Made by a program: the position numbers and the translations under genes. Below are positions 33,112-41,543 of a stretch of 64,000 nucleotides of DNA, piece by piece. The stretch lies in the NCBI RefSeq assembly GCF_036634195.1, contig NZ_JAZIFY010000001.1, positions 4,784,501-4,848,500 on the forward strand, in the 5' to 3' direction. The first letter of the stretch is position 1; every line of letters begins with the position of its first letter. Under the pieces are notes generated by a model. It saw only the letters and a program-made list of their open reading frames with translations, ran no database searches and was not told the origin of the DNA. The DNA comes from Streptomyces sp. P9-A4. GTDB lineage: Bacteria > Actinomycetota > Actinomycetes > Streptomycetales > Streptomycetaceae.

Positions 33112-34716
33112 CTAAGCGCCGGCCCTCCGGTTCGAGCGCAGAGACCTTCCCGGCAGCGCGTCCGTGCGTCTGCCGTCCTCCATCACGAACCGGCCGTCGA
33201 CCAGCACGTGCGGGATGCCCGTCGGCAGCGTCCGGGGCGACGCGTACGTCGAGCCCGCCGCCACCGTCTCCGGGTCGAAGAGGACCAGGTCGGCCACGTA
33301 CCCCTCACGGATCCTGCCCCGGTCGGGCAGGCGCAGCCGGGCCGCCGGGCGGCCCGTCAGGTGGGCCACGCACTCCTCCAGGGACAGCACGCCCAGCTCG
33401 CGCACGTACCGCCCGAGGTAGCGGGGAAACGTCCCGTACGCGCGCGGGTGCGGCTTCGTGCCCTGGAGGATGCCGTCCGAGCCGCCCGTGTGCACCCGGT
33501 GCCGCATGATCGCCCGGACGTTCTCCTCGTGCCCCACGTGCTGGAGGATCGTCGTGCCCAGGCTGTCTTCGAGCAGCAGGCGCCGGGCCGTCGCCCAGCC
33601 GTCCACCCGCCGGCCCACGTACTCCCCGAGCCCCGGCGCGGACACCCCCGAGACCTCGATCGTGTCCCAGTCCACCGGCACCCCGTGGCAGCCGTCCGAG
33701 CCGAGGACCTCCAGGTGATGGCGGACGCGCTCGGCCGTCCCCTCGTCCCGGAGCCGCGCGAGCACCGCCTCCGGCCCGCCCTCGCTCGCCCAGCCGGGCA
33801 ACAGCGCGACCAGGGTCGTACAGCCGGGGGTGTACGGGTACGTGTCGAGGCTGATGTCCGCGCCCGCGTCGAGGGCCTCGTCGAGGAGGGCGAGGAGTTC
33901 GGGGGCCCGGCCCTCGTTCACGCCGAAGTTCATGGTGGCGTGGGCGAGGTGGAGGGCGCAGCCCGCCTCCCGGGTGAGCGCGATCATCTCCCCGTACGCC
34001 TCAAGGGCCCCCGCCCCGTACGAGCGGTGGTGGGGGCAGTAGTAGCCGCCGTACTCCGCCACCACCCGGCAGAGTTCCGTCAGCTCGGCGTCCTTCGCGT
34101 ACATCCCCGGGGTGTACGTCAGCCCGGAGGACATGCCGAAGGCGCCCTGGACGAGCCCCTCCGCGACGAGCCCCCGCATCCGGTCCAGTTCGCGTCCCGT
34201 CGCGGGCCGGTCCTCCCAGCCGACCGCGTACATCCGGACCGTCCCCTGGGGGACGAGGTACGCGGCGTTGACAGCGATGCCCCGGCCGCCGTGGGCACGG
34301 TCCAGACGGTCGAGGTACTCGCCCACCGTCCGCCAGCCGAAGTCGAGGTCGTCGCCGTACCCGTTCCAGCCGGTGATCGCCCTGCGCACCTCCGCGAGCG
34401 TGCGGTCGTCGACCGGCGCGTACGACAGCCCGTCCTGGCCCAGGACTTCGAGGGTCACGCCCTGCGCGGCCTTCGCGCTGTGGTCCGGGTCGCGGAGCAG
34501 CGCGAGGTCGCTGTGGGCGTGCATGTCGATGAAGCCGGGGGAGAGGGCGAGGCCCTCGGCGTCCACGATCCGCCGGGCCGTGGGGCGGAGACAGCCCGCC
34601 GCCGCGCCCTCCTTCACGATCGCGGCGATCCGGCCGCCCTCGATCGCCACGTCGGCGCGGTAGGAGGGGGCGCCGGTGCCGTCGACGACCTCCGCGTCAC
34701 GGAAGACGAGGTCCAT
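33112..34716 (-). CDS. N-acyl-D-amino-acid deacylase (D-aminoacylase)
   Basis: This 534-residue amidohydrolase starts at ATG 34716, preceded by CGGAGGG. Metal motif PGFIDMHAHSDLALL, family segment VLGQDGLSYAP, PYTPGCTTL, QHVGHEENVRAIMRH and the late HTGGSDGILQG...HPRAYG match D-aminoacylases. It releases D-amino acids from N-acyl-D-amino acids, and these could feed the D-serine-dehydratase-like enzyme encoded 20 bases upstream in the same operon. Confidence 0.93.
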   Translation of the reverse strand: MDLVFRDAEVVDGTGAPSYRADVAIEGGRIAAIVKEGAAAGCLRPTARRIVDAEGLALSPGFIDMHAHSDLALLRDPDHSAKAAQGVTLEVLGQDGLSYAPVDDRTLAEVRRAITGWNGYGDDLDFGWRTVGEYLDRLDRAHGGRGIAVNAAYLVPQGTVRMYAVGWEDRPATGRELDRMRGLVAEGLVQGAFGMSSGLTYTPGMYAKDAELTELCRVVAEYGGYYCPHHRSYGAGALEAYGEMIALTREAGCALHLAHATMNFGVNEGRAPELLALLDEALDAGADISLDTYPYTPGCTTLVALLPGWASEGGPEAVLARLRDEGTAERVRHHLEVLGSDGCHGVPVDWDTIEVSGVSAPGLGEYVGRRVDGWATARRLLLEDSLGTTILQHVGHEENVRAIMRHRVHTGGSDGILQGTKPHPRAYGTFPRYLGRYVRELGVLSLEECVAHLTGRPAARLRLPDRGRIREGYVADLVLFDPETVAAGSTYASPRTLPTGIPHVLVDGRFVMEDGRRTDALPGRSLRSNRRAGA

Positions 34717-34736
34717 GGGGGTTCCCTCCGGACGTC

Positions 34737-36023
34737 CTAGAAGAAGGTGCGGACGTAGTCGACCACCGTGCCGTCCGCCTCGACCAGCGGGATCAGCTGC
34801 CACTTGTCGAAGATCGTGCAGGGGTGCGACAGGCCCATCCCCACCCAGTCGCCGACCTCCAGGTCCGCGCCCGCCTCGGTGCCGAGCCAGGCGTGCTGGT
34901 CGGAGAGGCCCGTCACGGTGATGCCCTCCGCGGCGCGGATCTCACCCGTGCGGTCGTCACGGACCACGTGCGCCTCGGGCAGGTGCAGGTCATGGGCGGC
35001 GTCCCGCTTGCCCGCGTTGGTGAAGGCCTGCGCCGGGGCCGGGCGGGAGACCACCTGCGACCACAGCCGGAACGCCGGCTCCAGGGCGCCCTCCTCCGGG
35101 ACCCGGTTGAAGGGGGTGCGGGCGCGGTACTGGCCGTCGTCGTGCGAGACGTACGCGCCGGAGCGCAGCAGTTTCAGGACGGGGAGGGAGAGCCCGGGGA
35201 TCTCCGCGAAGACCTCGGCGACCGTGTCGAACCACTCGCTGCCGCCCGCGCTCACCACGATCTCGCCGATGGCGGGGGCGAAGCGGCCGGCCTCGTCGAA
35301 GTCGGCCGCGAGCCCGACGAGCCGGTGCAGCCAGTCGCGCACCGAGCCGGCGTCGGCGCCGGGCATCGTGCCCTCGTACCCGGCGACGCCGACCAGCCGC
35401 AGGGCGGTGGTGGCCGCGACCGCGTCGGCGACGGCCGCGCACTCCGCCTCCGTCCGTACGCCCGTGCGCCCGGCCGAGCCGGCGGCCAGCTCGACGACCA
35501 CGTCCACCGGGCGGGACGCGCCCGCCGCGCGCAGGGCCTCGTCCATCAGCTCGACGCCGCGGACGGAGTCGACGTAACAGATCAGCCGGAAGGCGGGGTC
35601 GGCGTCCAGCTCGGCGGCGATCCAGCGCAGGGCGACCGGGTCGACGACCTCGTTGGCCAGGAAGATCCGGGCGATGCCGTGCGCCCGGTAGACGCGGGCC
35701 TGGTGGGGGACGGCGGCGGTGATGCCCCAGGCGCCGTGCGCGAGCTGACGGTCGAACAGCTGCGGGGCCATGGACGTCTTGCCGTGCGGGGCGAAGGCGA
35801 GGCCGTGGCGCTCGGCGTACGTCTCGAGGAGGCGCAGGTTGTGCTCGACGGACTCGGCGGAGAGCGCGAGGACGGGGGTGGTGAAACCGCCGGTGAAGAG
35901 GTTGCGGCGCTGGGCGGCCAGCTCGCCGACGGTGAGGCCCTCGGCGTCCGGGGGCAGCGCCTTGAAGCGGTGGTCGACGCGCTCGTTCGCCAGGTCGGGC
36001 GTGTTCTGCACCGGGTCGGGCAT
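34737..36023 (-). CDS. D-serine dehydratase-like (DSD1 type) PLP enzyme / D-amino acid deaminase
   Basis: This 428-residue alanine-racemase-fold enzyme has the PLP lysine in FAPHGKTSMAPQLF, followed by GSEWFDTV and LLRSGAYVSHDDG. The C-terminal DQHAWLG and LSHPCTIFD supply the His and Cys that bind zinc in eukaryotic-type D-serine dehydratase. It should deaminate a D-amino or 3-hydroxy-D-amino acid to a keto acid. GGAGG precedes the ATG. It is co-transcribed with D-aminoacylase and divergent from kdgK-iclR-ridA across a palindromic operator. Confidence 0.88.
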   Translation of the reverse strand: MPDPVQNTPDLANERVDHRFKALPPDAEGLTVGELAAQRRNLFTGGFTTPVLALSAESVEHNLRLLETYAERHGLAFAPHGKTSMAPQLFDRQLAHGAWGITAAVPHQARVYRAHGIARIFLANEVVDPVALRWIAAELDADPAFRLICYVDSVRGVELMDEALRAAGASRPVDVVVELAAGSAGRTGVRTEAECAAVADAVAATTALRLVGVAGYEGTMPGADAGSVRDWLHRLVGLAADFDEAGRFAPAIGEIVVSAGGSEWFDTVAEVFAEIPGLSLPVLKLLRSGAYVSHDDGQYRARTPFNRVPEEGALEPAFRLWSQVVSRPAPAQAFTNAGKRDAAHDLHLPEAHVVRDDRTGEIRAAEGITVTGLSDQHAWLGTEAGADLEVGDWVGMGLSHPCTIFDKWQLIPLVEADGTVVDYVRTFF

Positions 36024-36041
36024 GAGGCCTCCTCATCGTGG

Positions 36042-36077
36042 GCGTTGCGAGATGTGCAACGCTCATTGCGCATTGTG
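36042..36077. promoter_or_regulatory. candidate IclR-type operator in divergent promoter
   Basis: A perfect inverted repeat GCGTTGC-gagatgt-GCAACGC spans 36042-36062. A second related site CATTGCGCATTGTG follows at 36064-36077. It lies between the D-amino-acid operon and kdgK-iclR-ridA, so the IclR protein encoded at 37278 is the natural candidate to bind it. Confidence 0.65.
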
Positions 36078-36159
36078 CTCACGGCTGTCTAACATCCGGG
36101 CCGAGGCCGGGTCAATGGACCCGGTCGACGGAGCCGTACGACCCGCAGGGAGCCCGAGA

Positions 36160-37281
36160 GTGAGCGGACACGAGCCCGCGGACGCGGCCCCGGACATCGT
36201 CTGCCTCGGCGAGTCCATGGTCACCTTCCTTCCCACCCGGCCGGGCCGCCTCGCCGACGTCCCCTCCTTCACCCGCGCCATCGGCGGCGCCGAGTCCAAC
36301 GTCGCCTGCGCCCTGGCCGCGACCGGGCACCGGGTCCGCTGGGTCGGCCGCGTCGGGCGCGACGGCTTCGGCGACCACCTCGTCGAGACGATCGCGGCGT
36401 ACGGGGTCGACGTCGGCGCCGTCGGCCGCGATCCGCACCGGCCGACCGGCGTCTACTTCCGCACCGACGAGGACCGGGCGACCGACGCGCACGAGGTCGT
36501 CTACTACCGGGCCGGGTCGGCGGCCTCGGCGATGTCGCCGACGACGGTGCCGTACGACTCCGTCGGGGGCGCGCGGATCCTCCACCTCACCGGCATCACG
36601 GCCGCGCTGTCCGCCGACTGCCTGGCGCTGATGCGGGAGCTGACCGCGCCGAGGCCGGGGCGACCGCTGGTCTCGTTCGACGTCAACCACCGGCCGACGC
36701 TGTGGCGCGACGGGAGTGCGGCCGAGGTGCTGCTCGAACTCGCCCGGCGGGCGGATGTGGTGTTCGTGGGGGCGGACGAGGCGGAGAGGTTGTGGGGGGC
36801 GGCGGATCCGGCCGCGATACGGGGGGTGCTGGGGGAGCCGGCGGTGCTGGTGGTGAAGCAGGGCGGGGAGGGGGCGGTGGCGTTCGAGCGCTGCGCGGCT
36901 GAGGTTCCGGAGGCCGGGCCGGCTGAGTTTCAGCCCCGACGGCGTCTGAGGCACGGGGCCCGGGGTGGAGCCCCGGTTCGGGAGGCCGACACGGTCACCC
37001 CCACCCCCGCCCCCCACGTCACCATCGTCTCCCCCGTCGGCGCCGGCGACGCCTTCGCCGCCGGGTTCCTCTCCGCCACCCTCCGCGGTCTCGGCATGAC
37101 CGCCCGGCTCCGGCACGGGCATCTCATGGCCGCCGTCGCCCTCACCGCCCCCGGCGACCTCGCGCCGCCGCCCCGCCAGGAGCGCGCCGACCGGCTGGCC
37201 GCGCTCGACGACGCCGCCTGGGGCACACTTCACCTCGGCCCCGGCTGGACCGGGGACGACCAGGAGGTACGTACGCCATGA
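36160..37281 (+). CDS. kdgK: PfkB-family sugar kinase, 2-keto-3-deoxygluconate kinase-like, with inserted segment
   Basis: This 373-residue kinase starts at GTG 36160 (AGGGAG eight bases upstream); an in-frame ATG at 36115 is possible. PfkB features: IVCLGESMVTFLPTRPGRLA, AIGGAESNVACALAATGH, VSFDVNHRPTLW and the C-terminal VGAGDAFAAGFL with the catalytic Asp. It would phosphorylate 2-keto-3-deoxygluconate or a related keto sugar acid. Between VVKQGGEGAVAFER and HVTIVSPVGAG there are about 35 extra Arg/Gly/Pro-rich residues encoded by a repeat-like insert. The frame stays open, but the insert lies in the ATP-binding lobe and may impair activity. Confidence 0.85.
   Translation: MSGHEPADAAPDIVCLGESMVTFLPTRPGRLADVPSFTRAIGGAESNVACALAATGHRVRWVGRVGRDGFGDHLVETIAAYGVDVGAVGRDPHRPTGVYFRTDEDRATDAHEVVYYRAGSAASAMSPTTVPYDSVGGARILHLTGITAALSADCLALMRELTAPRPGRPLVSFDVNHRPTLWRDGSAAEVLLELARRADVVFVGADEAERLWGAADPAAIRGVLGEPAVLVVKQGGEGAVAFERCAAEVPEAGPAEFQPRRRLRHGARGGAPVREADTVTPTPAPHVTIVSPVGAGDAFAAGFLSATLRGLGMTARLRHGHLMAAVALTAPGDLAPPPRQERADRLAALDDAAWGTLHLGPGWTGDDQEVRTP
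36924..36983 (+). repeat. Streptomyces intergenic-type repeat inserted inside kdgK
   Basis: The stretch has the pattern TTTCAGCCC, CTGAGGC(A)CGGGG and the hairpin CCGGGG-tggag-CCCCGG (36960-36976). From memory this pattern is common in streptomycete intergenic regions. Here it is within a coding sequence and remains in frame. Confidence 0.6.
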
Positions 37282-38045
37282 GCCAGACCGTCGACCGGGC
37301 GCTCAGCATCCTGCCGCTGCTCGCGCAGGGCCCCGCCGACCTGGGACAGGTCGCCGAGCGGCTCGGCGTCCACAAGTCCACGGCGCTGCGGCTGCTGCGT
37401 ACCCTCCACGAGCACGGCCTCGTCCACCGGCAGCAGGACCAGCGCTACCGCCTCGGGGCCCGCCTCTTCGCCCTGGCGCAGGAGGCCGTCGAGAACCTCG
37501 ACATCCGCGAGATCGCGCACCCGTACCTGACGGCCCTCAACGAGCGCATCGGGCACACGGTGCACCTCGCCGTGTACGAGGAGGGCGAGGTCCTCTACAT
37601 CGACAAGGTGGAGAGCCGCTACCCGGTCCGCATGTACTCGCGCATCGGCAAGCCCGTCGCGATCACGGTCGCGGCCGTGGCCAAACTGCTCCTCGCCGAC
37701 CTGCCGGAGCCCGAGCGCCGCGCCGTGGCGGCGAAGCTCGACTACCCCCCGTACACGCCCCGTTCGACACCGAACGCCGCCGCCTTCCTCAAGGAGCTGG
37801 CGACCGTACGCGAACAGGGCTGGGCCACCGACCTCGGCGGCCACGAGGAGTCCATCAACTGCGTGGGCGCCCCCGTCCGCGGCGCCGGCGGGCGCGTCGT
37901 CGCCGCGATGTCGGTCTCGGCGCCCAACGTGGTCGTCACGGCCGAGGAACTCCTCACCCTCCTCCCGCAGGTGCGCCGCACCGCGGACGACATCAGCCGG
38001 GAGTACTCCGGCACCGCCCCGACCAAGGCCAAGGACACGGAATGA
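37278..38045 (+). CDS. IclR-family transcriptional regulator
   Basis: This 255-residue protein overlaps the kdgK stop by four bases. The N-terminal winged helix covers about 1-65 (TVDRALSILPLLAQGPADLG, RLGVHKSTALRLLRTLHEHG). The effector domain contains HTVHLAVYEEGEVLYIDKVE and INCVGAPVRGAGGRVVAAMS. IclR proteins of this kind sense small carboxylates or sugar acids. Its neighbours make the kdgK-iclR-ridA and D-amino-acid genes the likely regulon. Confidence 0.93.
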   Translation: MSQTVDRALSILPLLAQGPADLGQVAERLGVHKSTALRLLRTLHEHGLVHRQQDQRYRLGARLFALAQEAVENLDIREIAHPYLTALNERIGHTVHLAVYEEGEVLYIDKVESRYPVRMYSRIGKPVAITVAAVAKLLLADLPEPERRAVAAKLDYPPYTPRSTPNAAAFLKELATVREQGWATDLGGHEESINCVGAPVRGAGGRVVAAMSVSAPNVVVTAEELLTLLPQVRRTADDISREYSGTAPTKAKDTE

Positions 38046-38452
38046 CCGAGAAGACCGCGCTCACCCCCGCCACGCACACCGCGCCCCCGGCGAAGTTCTC
38101 GCACGGCGTGCGGAAGGGCAACATCCTCCAGGTGGCCGGCCAGGTCGGCTTCCTGCCCGCCACCGAGGGCCGGGCTCCGACGGTCGCGGGCCCGACCCTG
38201 CGCGAGCAGACCCTCCAGACCTTCGCCAACGTCAGGGCGATCCTGGAGGAGGGCGGCGCGAGCTGGGACGACGTGATGATGATGCGCGTCTACCTCACGG
38301 ACGTGGACCACTTCGCCGAGATGAACGCGATCTACAACGAGTACTTCGAGAACCAGTCCCTCAAGGCCCCGGCCTCGGCCCGCACCACCGTCTACGTCGG
38401 CCTCCCGGCCGGCCTCCTGATCGAGATCGACGCGCTGGCGGTGCTGGGCTGA
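38042..38452 (+). CDS. ridA: RidA-family enamine/imine deaminase
   Basis: This 136-residue RidA fold protein overlaps the iclR stop by four bases. Motifs: GNILQVAGQVGFLP, QTLQTFANVRAILEEGGASW and the substrate-binding Arg in SARTTVYVGLPAG. RidA hydrolyses reactive 2-aminoacrylate and related imines made by PLP dehydratases, which fits the divergently encoded D-serine-dehydratase-like enzyme. Confidence 0.92.
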   Translation: MTEKTALTPATHTAPPAKFSHGVRKGNILQVAGQVGFLPATEGRAPTVAGPTLREQTLQTFANVRAILEEGGASWDDVMMMRVYLTDVDHFAEMNAIYNEYFENQSLKAPASARTTVYVGLPAGLLIEIDALAVLG

Positions 38453-38460
38453 CGCGACCG

Positions 38461-38494
38461 GGAGGTGCCCCGGCCGCCGGGCCGGGGCACCTCC
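38461..38494. terminator. bidirectional terminator after ridA
   Basis: A perfect 15-bp stem (38461-38475 with 38480-38494) with a four-base loop lies between the convergent ridA and carboxypeptidase genes. Confidence 0.92.
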
Positions 38495-38508
38495 GCGCGA
38501 ACGGTCCG

Positions 38509-39885
38509 TCAGGCCGCGCAGTACTGCGCCTGCTTGCCGATCGAGCGGTACATGCAGTCCGCGTTCTCCAGGAGCTGGAGGACCGCGTCGCGGTTGCGGC
38601 TCGTCTCGCGTTCGATGACCTCGTCCGGGGGGTAGAAGCCGCCGCCCGACGACGAGGAGGGGTACATCTCGAAGGTGTACGCGAAGATCTTCTGCGTACC
38701 CCAGAGGTAGTCGTCGATCGAGCCGTCCGTGATGTAGAGGTCGCTGGACTGCTCGGGCGTGTAGCCGTTGCTCGCGGCCATCCTGCCGCCGACGGTCGCG
38801 AAGGCGTCCCGGTCGTCCTGGGTCATGCCGGTGGTGGTGTTCGCCGTCGTCCAGCCGAACGGCCAGAGCACCAGCTCGCTGTACGTGTGGAAGTCGATGG
38901 CCGCGGTGATCTGCTGCTTCCCGCCGATCACCCGCGAGCGCGCGAAGTCCGCGACGACCTTCACCTCGGGGGCGGAGGCGGGTGCCGCCCCGCGGTAGGT
39001 CTCCGAGCTCGTGGAGCCCGAGGAGCCGCCGCAGCAGGCCCACTTGAAGTCCCAGTTCCGGTTCAGGTCCGTACCGACGTACGAGGAGCCGGAGTTGGGC
39101 TGGCGGTTCTTGCGCCAGCTCCGGTAGGAGCCGCTCGCGATGTCGTACTCGCCGCCGTCCGGGTTGAGGTCCGGGACGATCCAGATCTCGCGGCCGTTCA
39201 CCGCGTCGGTGATCCTGGGGTCGGTGCCGTAGCCCGCGCCGAGTTCGCGGATCAGGTAGAGCGCCATCTCGACGGTGAGGTGCTCGCGGGCGTGCTGGTG
39301 GTGGGTGAAGAGGACCTCGGGCTCGTTCTCGTCGGTGGCGACGTTGTCGCTGATCTTGATCGCGACGATGTCCCGGCCCTGGTACGACTTCCCGATGACC
39401 TGCTTGCGCATGAGGGACGGGTAGGCGGCGATGCGCTGGTCGATCTCCGCGCTCGCCTCCGCGTAGTTGTGGTACTTCGCGTCGGCGGACGGGAAGTCGA
39501 GCGGACCCGGCGCCGACCGGGCCGCCGTGCCCCGGTCCGGCGGCGCGGGGAGCGCGGTGGTGGCGTAGCCCAGCGCCTTGAGCCGCTTCAGCTGCTCGGC
39601 GTTCGCGCTGACCACCACCGAGCGGGCGTCGACCTCGTCGATCGAGACGCCGGTGGCGGCCAGCGCGGTGCGGGCGGCCGGGGTGGCGGGGCCGGCCACC
39701 TCGTACTGCCGGATCACCTCCTCGGCGCCGGAGGCGCCGGAACCGGCTGTGGTGGTGCGGGCGGCGGTCGGTGCCGGGTCGGCCCCGGCGGGGGTGGTCG
39801 CGAGGGCGGAGAGGGGCGCCGCGAGGGCGAGCGCCACGAGGGCCGCGAGGGTGGCGGACCTTCTGCCGCGGATGGGACGTCGCAT
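38509..39885 (-). CDS. secreted zinc carboxypeptidase (M14)
   Basis: This 458-residue protein starts at ATG 39885 with AGGAGA upstream. The signal peptide is about 1-35 ([11 protein letters not shown]). A propeptide-like region runs to about 120, then the M14 domain: [36 protein letters not shown] (zinc His and Glu), [43 protein letters not shown] (zinc His) and the catalytic Glu in AYTFEMYPS. It releases C-terminal amino acids from peptides outside the cell. It matches streptomycete carboxypeptidase T-like enzymes. Confidence 0.93.
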   Translation of the reverse strand: MRRPIRGRRSATLAALVALALAAPLSALATTPAGADPAPTAARTTTAGSGASGAEEVIRQYEVAGPATPAARTALAATGVSIDEVDARSVVVSANAEQLKRLKALGYATTALPAPPDRGTAARSAPGPLDFPSADAKYHNYAEASAEIDQRIAAYPSLMRKQVIGKSYQGRDIVAIKISDNVATDENEPEVLFTHHQHAREHLTVEMALYLIRELGAGYGTDPRITDAVNGREIWIVPDLNPDGGEYDIASGSYRSWRKNRQPNSGSSYVGTDLNRNWDFKWACCGGSSGSTSSETYRGAAPASAPEVKVVADFARSRVIGGKQQITAAIDFHTYSELVLWPFGWTTANTTTGMTQDDRDAFATVGGRMAASNGYTPEQSSDLYITDGSIDDYLWGTQKIFAYTFEMYPSSSSGGGFYPPDEVIERETSRNRDAVLQLLENADCMYRSIGKQAQYCAA

Positions 39886-40003
39886 GCTGTCTCCTGGGTG
39901 GGGAGTGTGGGGGTGTGCGACAAACTCGTGCGGGTGTCCGGGGCACATGGTGGAGCTGTGTCATGGCCCGGTCAAGGTGAGGAGTTCGGCCATACTGTCC
40001 GGC

Positions 40004-41389
40004 GTGGGGACCTTCATCGGCAGATACGTCATCGAGCACAAGCTGGGCGAAGGCGGCATGGGCACCGTCTACCTGGCCCGGTCGCGCGGCGGTCGCGCCG
40101 TCGCCGTCAAGGTCGCGAGGCCGGAACTCGCCGCCGACCCCTCCTTCCGCGAGCGCTTCCGCGCCGAGGTCGCCGCCGCCCGGCAGGTCGGCGGCTTCCA
40201 CACCGCGCAGGTCGTCGACGCCGACCCCGAAGCCGAAGCGCCCTGGCTCGCCACCGCCTACATCCCGGGCCCCACCCTCTCCGGACTCCTCACCGCGAAG
40301 GGCCCCATGGGCGAGGAGGCGCTGCGCTCGCTCGGGGCCGCGCTCGCCGAGGCCCTGGAGGCCATCCACGCCTGCGGGCTCGTCCATCGCGACCTCAAGC
40401 CCGGCAACATCGTCATGGCCCCCGACGGTCCCCGCGTCCTCGACTTCGGCATCGCCCGCGCCGTCGAGTCGACCCGCCTCACCGCCACCGGCTCGGCCTT
40501 CGGCACCCCCGGCTACCTCGCCCCCGAACAGGCCCTCGGGGAGGAGGTGACGGGCGCCGCCGACGTCTTCGCGCTCGGCGCCGTCCTCGTCGCCGCCGCC
40601 GGCGGACGGCCCTTCGGGGACGGTACGCCGATGGGGCTCATGTACCGGTCGGTGCACGAGGCCCCCGACCTCGGCGCCGTACCGGAGGCGCTGCGCGGGC
40701 TGGTGGGGCGCTGCCTGGCCAAGGACCCGGCCGAACGGCCCACACCCGACGCCCTGATGGACGAGCTGACGGCGAGGGCGGCCGGGGTGGGCGTGGCCGG
40801 GGCCGGGACGGTCGGCGCGGGCGCGGGCGACGGCCCGGTGGCGGACGTGATGCCGTCCGTGGCGCCGTCCGTGGCATCGGCACCGCCGGACCCCCGGGTG
40901 ACCCCCTTCGACGCGCTGCCGGTGCCCGGCGCCACGCCCGCGACCGCGGTCCCGGTGCCCGCGGTCGCGCCCGAGGACGCCGTGCCGCCCCACCACGCGC
41001 CGCCGACGCGCACGGCCGGTGTCCAGGACGCCGTACCCGCGCCCGGGGCCTTCCCCGTACCGCATCCCCCCACCTTCTACGTACCGCCGCCGCCCACCGC
41101 CCCGCCGCCGCCCGCGCCGGACTTCGCCGCCGCCGACCGGAACTCCGGCGTCGCCGTCGACGGGAGCGGGGTGGCCCTGCACTTCTACGACGAGGAGGCC
41201 GATTTCCTCTGGAGCGAGATCGCGGCCGTACGGTACGAGCGCGTCCGGCGCGAACGGGCGCTCCGCGTCGCCGTCACCCTCTACGACGGCTCGGTCTACG
41301 ACTGCGAACTCGACGGCCGCCGCGCCGCCCGGGTCGACGAGTGGATCCGCCTGCTCGACCCGGTGCTGCGCCACTACCTGCCGGTGTGA
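40004..41389 (+). CDS. serine/threonine protein kinase with C-terminal globular domain
   Basis: This is about 461 residues. The start is uncertain: GTG 40004 puts the Gly loop (LGEGGMGTVYLAR) at about 14-26; in-frame alternatives lie upstream at 39977 and 39947. Kinase signatures: AVKV (Lys36), HRDLKPGNIVMAPDG, LDFGIAR and GTPGYLAPEQA. After the kinase (to about 260) comes a Pro/Ala/Val-rich linker and a final domain of about 75 residues (VALHFYDEEADFLWSEIAAV, YDCELDGRRAARVDEWIRLL). No transmembrane segment or PASTA repeats are present, so it is cytoplasmic. Target unknown. Confidence 0.88.
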   Translation: MGTFIGRYVIEHKLGEGGMGTVYLARSRGGRAVAVKVARPELAADPSFRERFRAEVAAARQVGGFHTAQVVDADPEAEAPWLATAYIPGPTLSGLLTAKGPMGEEALRSLGAALAEALEAIHACGLVHRDLKPGNIVMAPDGPRVLDFGIARAVESTRLTATGSAFGTPGYLAPEQALGEEVTGAADVFALGAVLVAAAGGRPFGDGTPMGLMYRSVHEAPDLGAVPEALRGLVGRCLAKDPAERPTPDALMDELTARAAGVGVAGAGTVGAGAGDGPVADVMPSVAPSVASAPPDPRVTPFDALPVPGATPATAVPVPAVAPEDAVPPHHAPPTRTAGVQDAVPAPGAFPVPHPPTFYVPPPPTAPPPPAPDFAAADRNSGVAVDGSGVALHFYDEEADFLWSEIAAVRYERVRRERALRVAVTLYDGSVYDCELDGRRAARVDEWIRLLDPVLRHYLPV

Positions 41390-41516
41390 GCCGGGCCCCC
41401 GTACGGCCGGCCGTATGACGGAACGGCGCAGCGCCGCCGGGGGAGCGGCGGCGCTGCGCTGTCGTTCAGGTCCCGTTCGGGTCCTTCGGGGTCCGTACGG
41501 GACCGTATGAGTCCTT

Positions 41517-41538
41517 GACGGGTCCGTGCGGACCCGTC
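41517..41538. terminator. terminator between kinase and chitinase genes
   Basis: A 9-bp perfect stem GACGGGTCC-gtgc-GGACCCGTC sits just before the chitinase stop (convergent genes). Related GGTCCGTACGG repeats lie upstream at about 41480-41502. Confidence 0.75.
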
Positions 41539-41543
41539 GAGGG

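Noticed and set aside
37742..41374. A 1210-codon open frame on the minus strand across iclR, ridA, carboxypeptidase and kinase genes
   Set aside because: It overlaps several well-supported genes in other frames and its composition (Gly/Arg/Val/Asp runs) is the usual antisense shadow of very high GC coding DNA.
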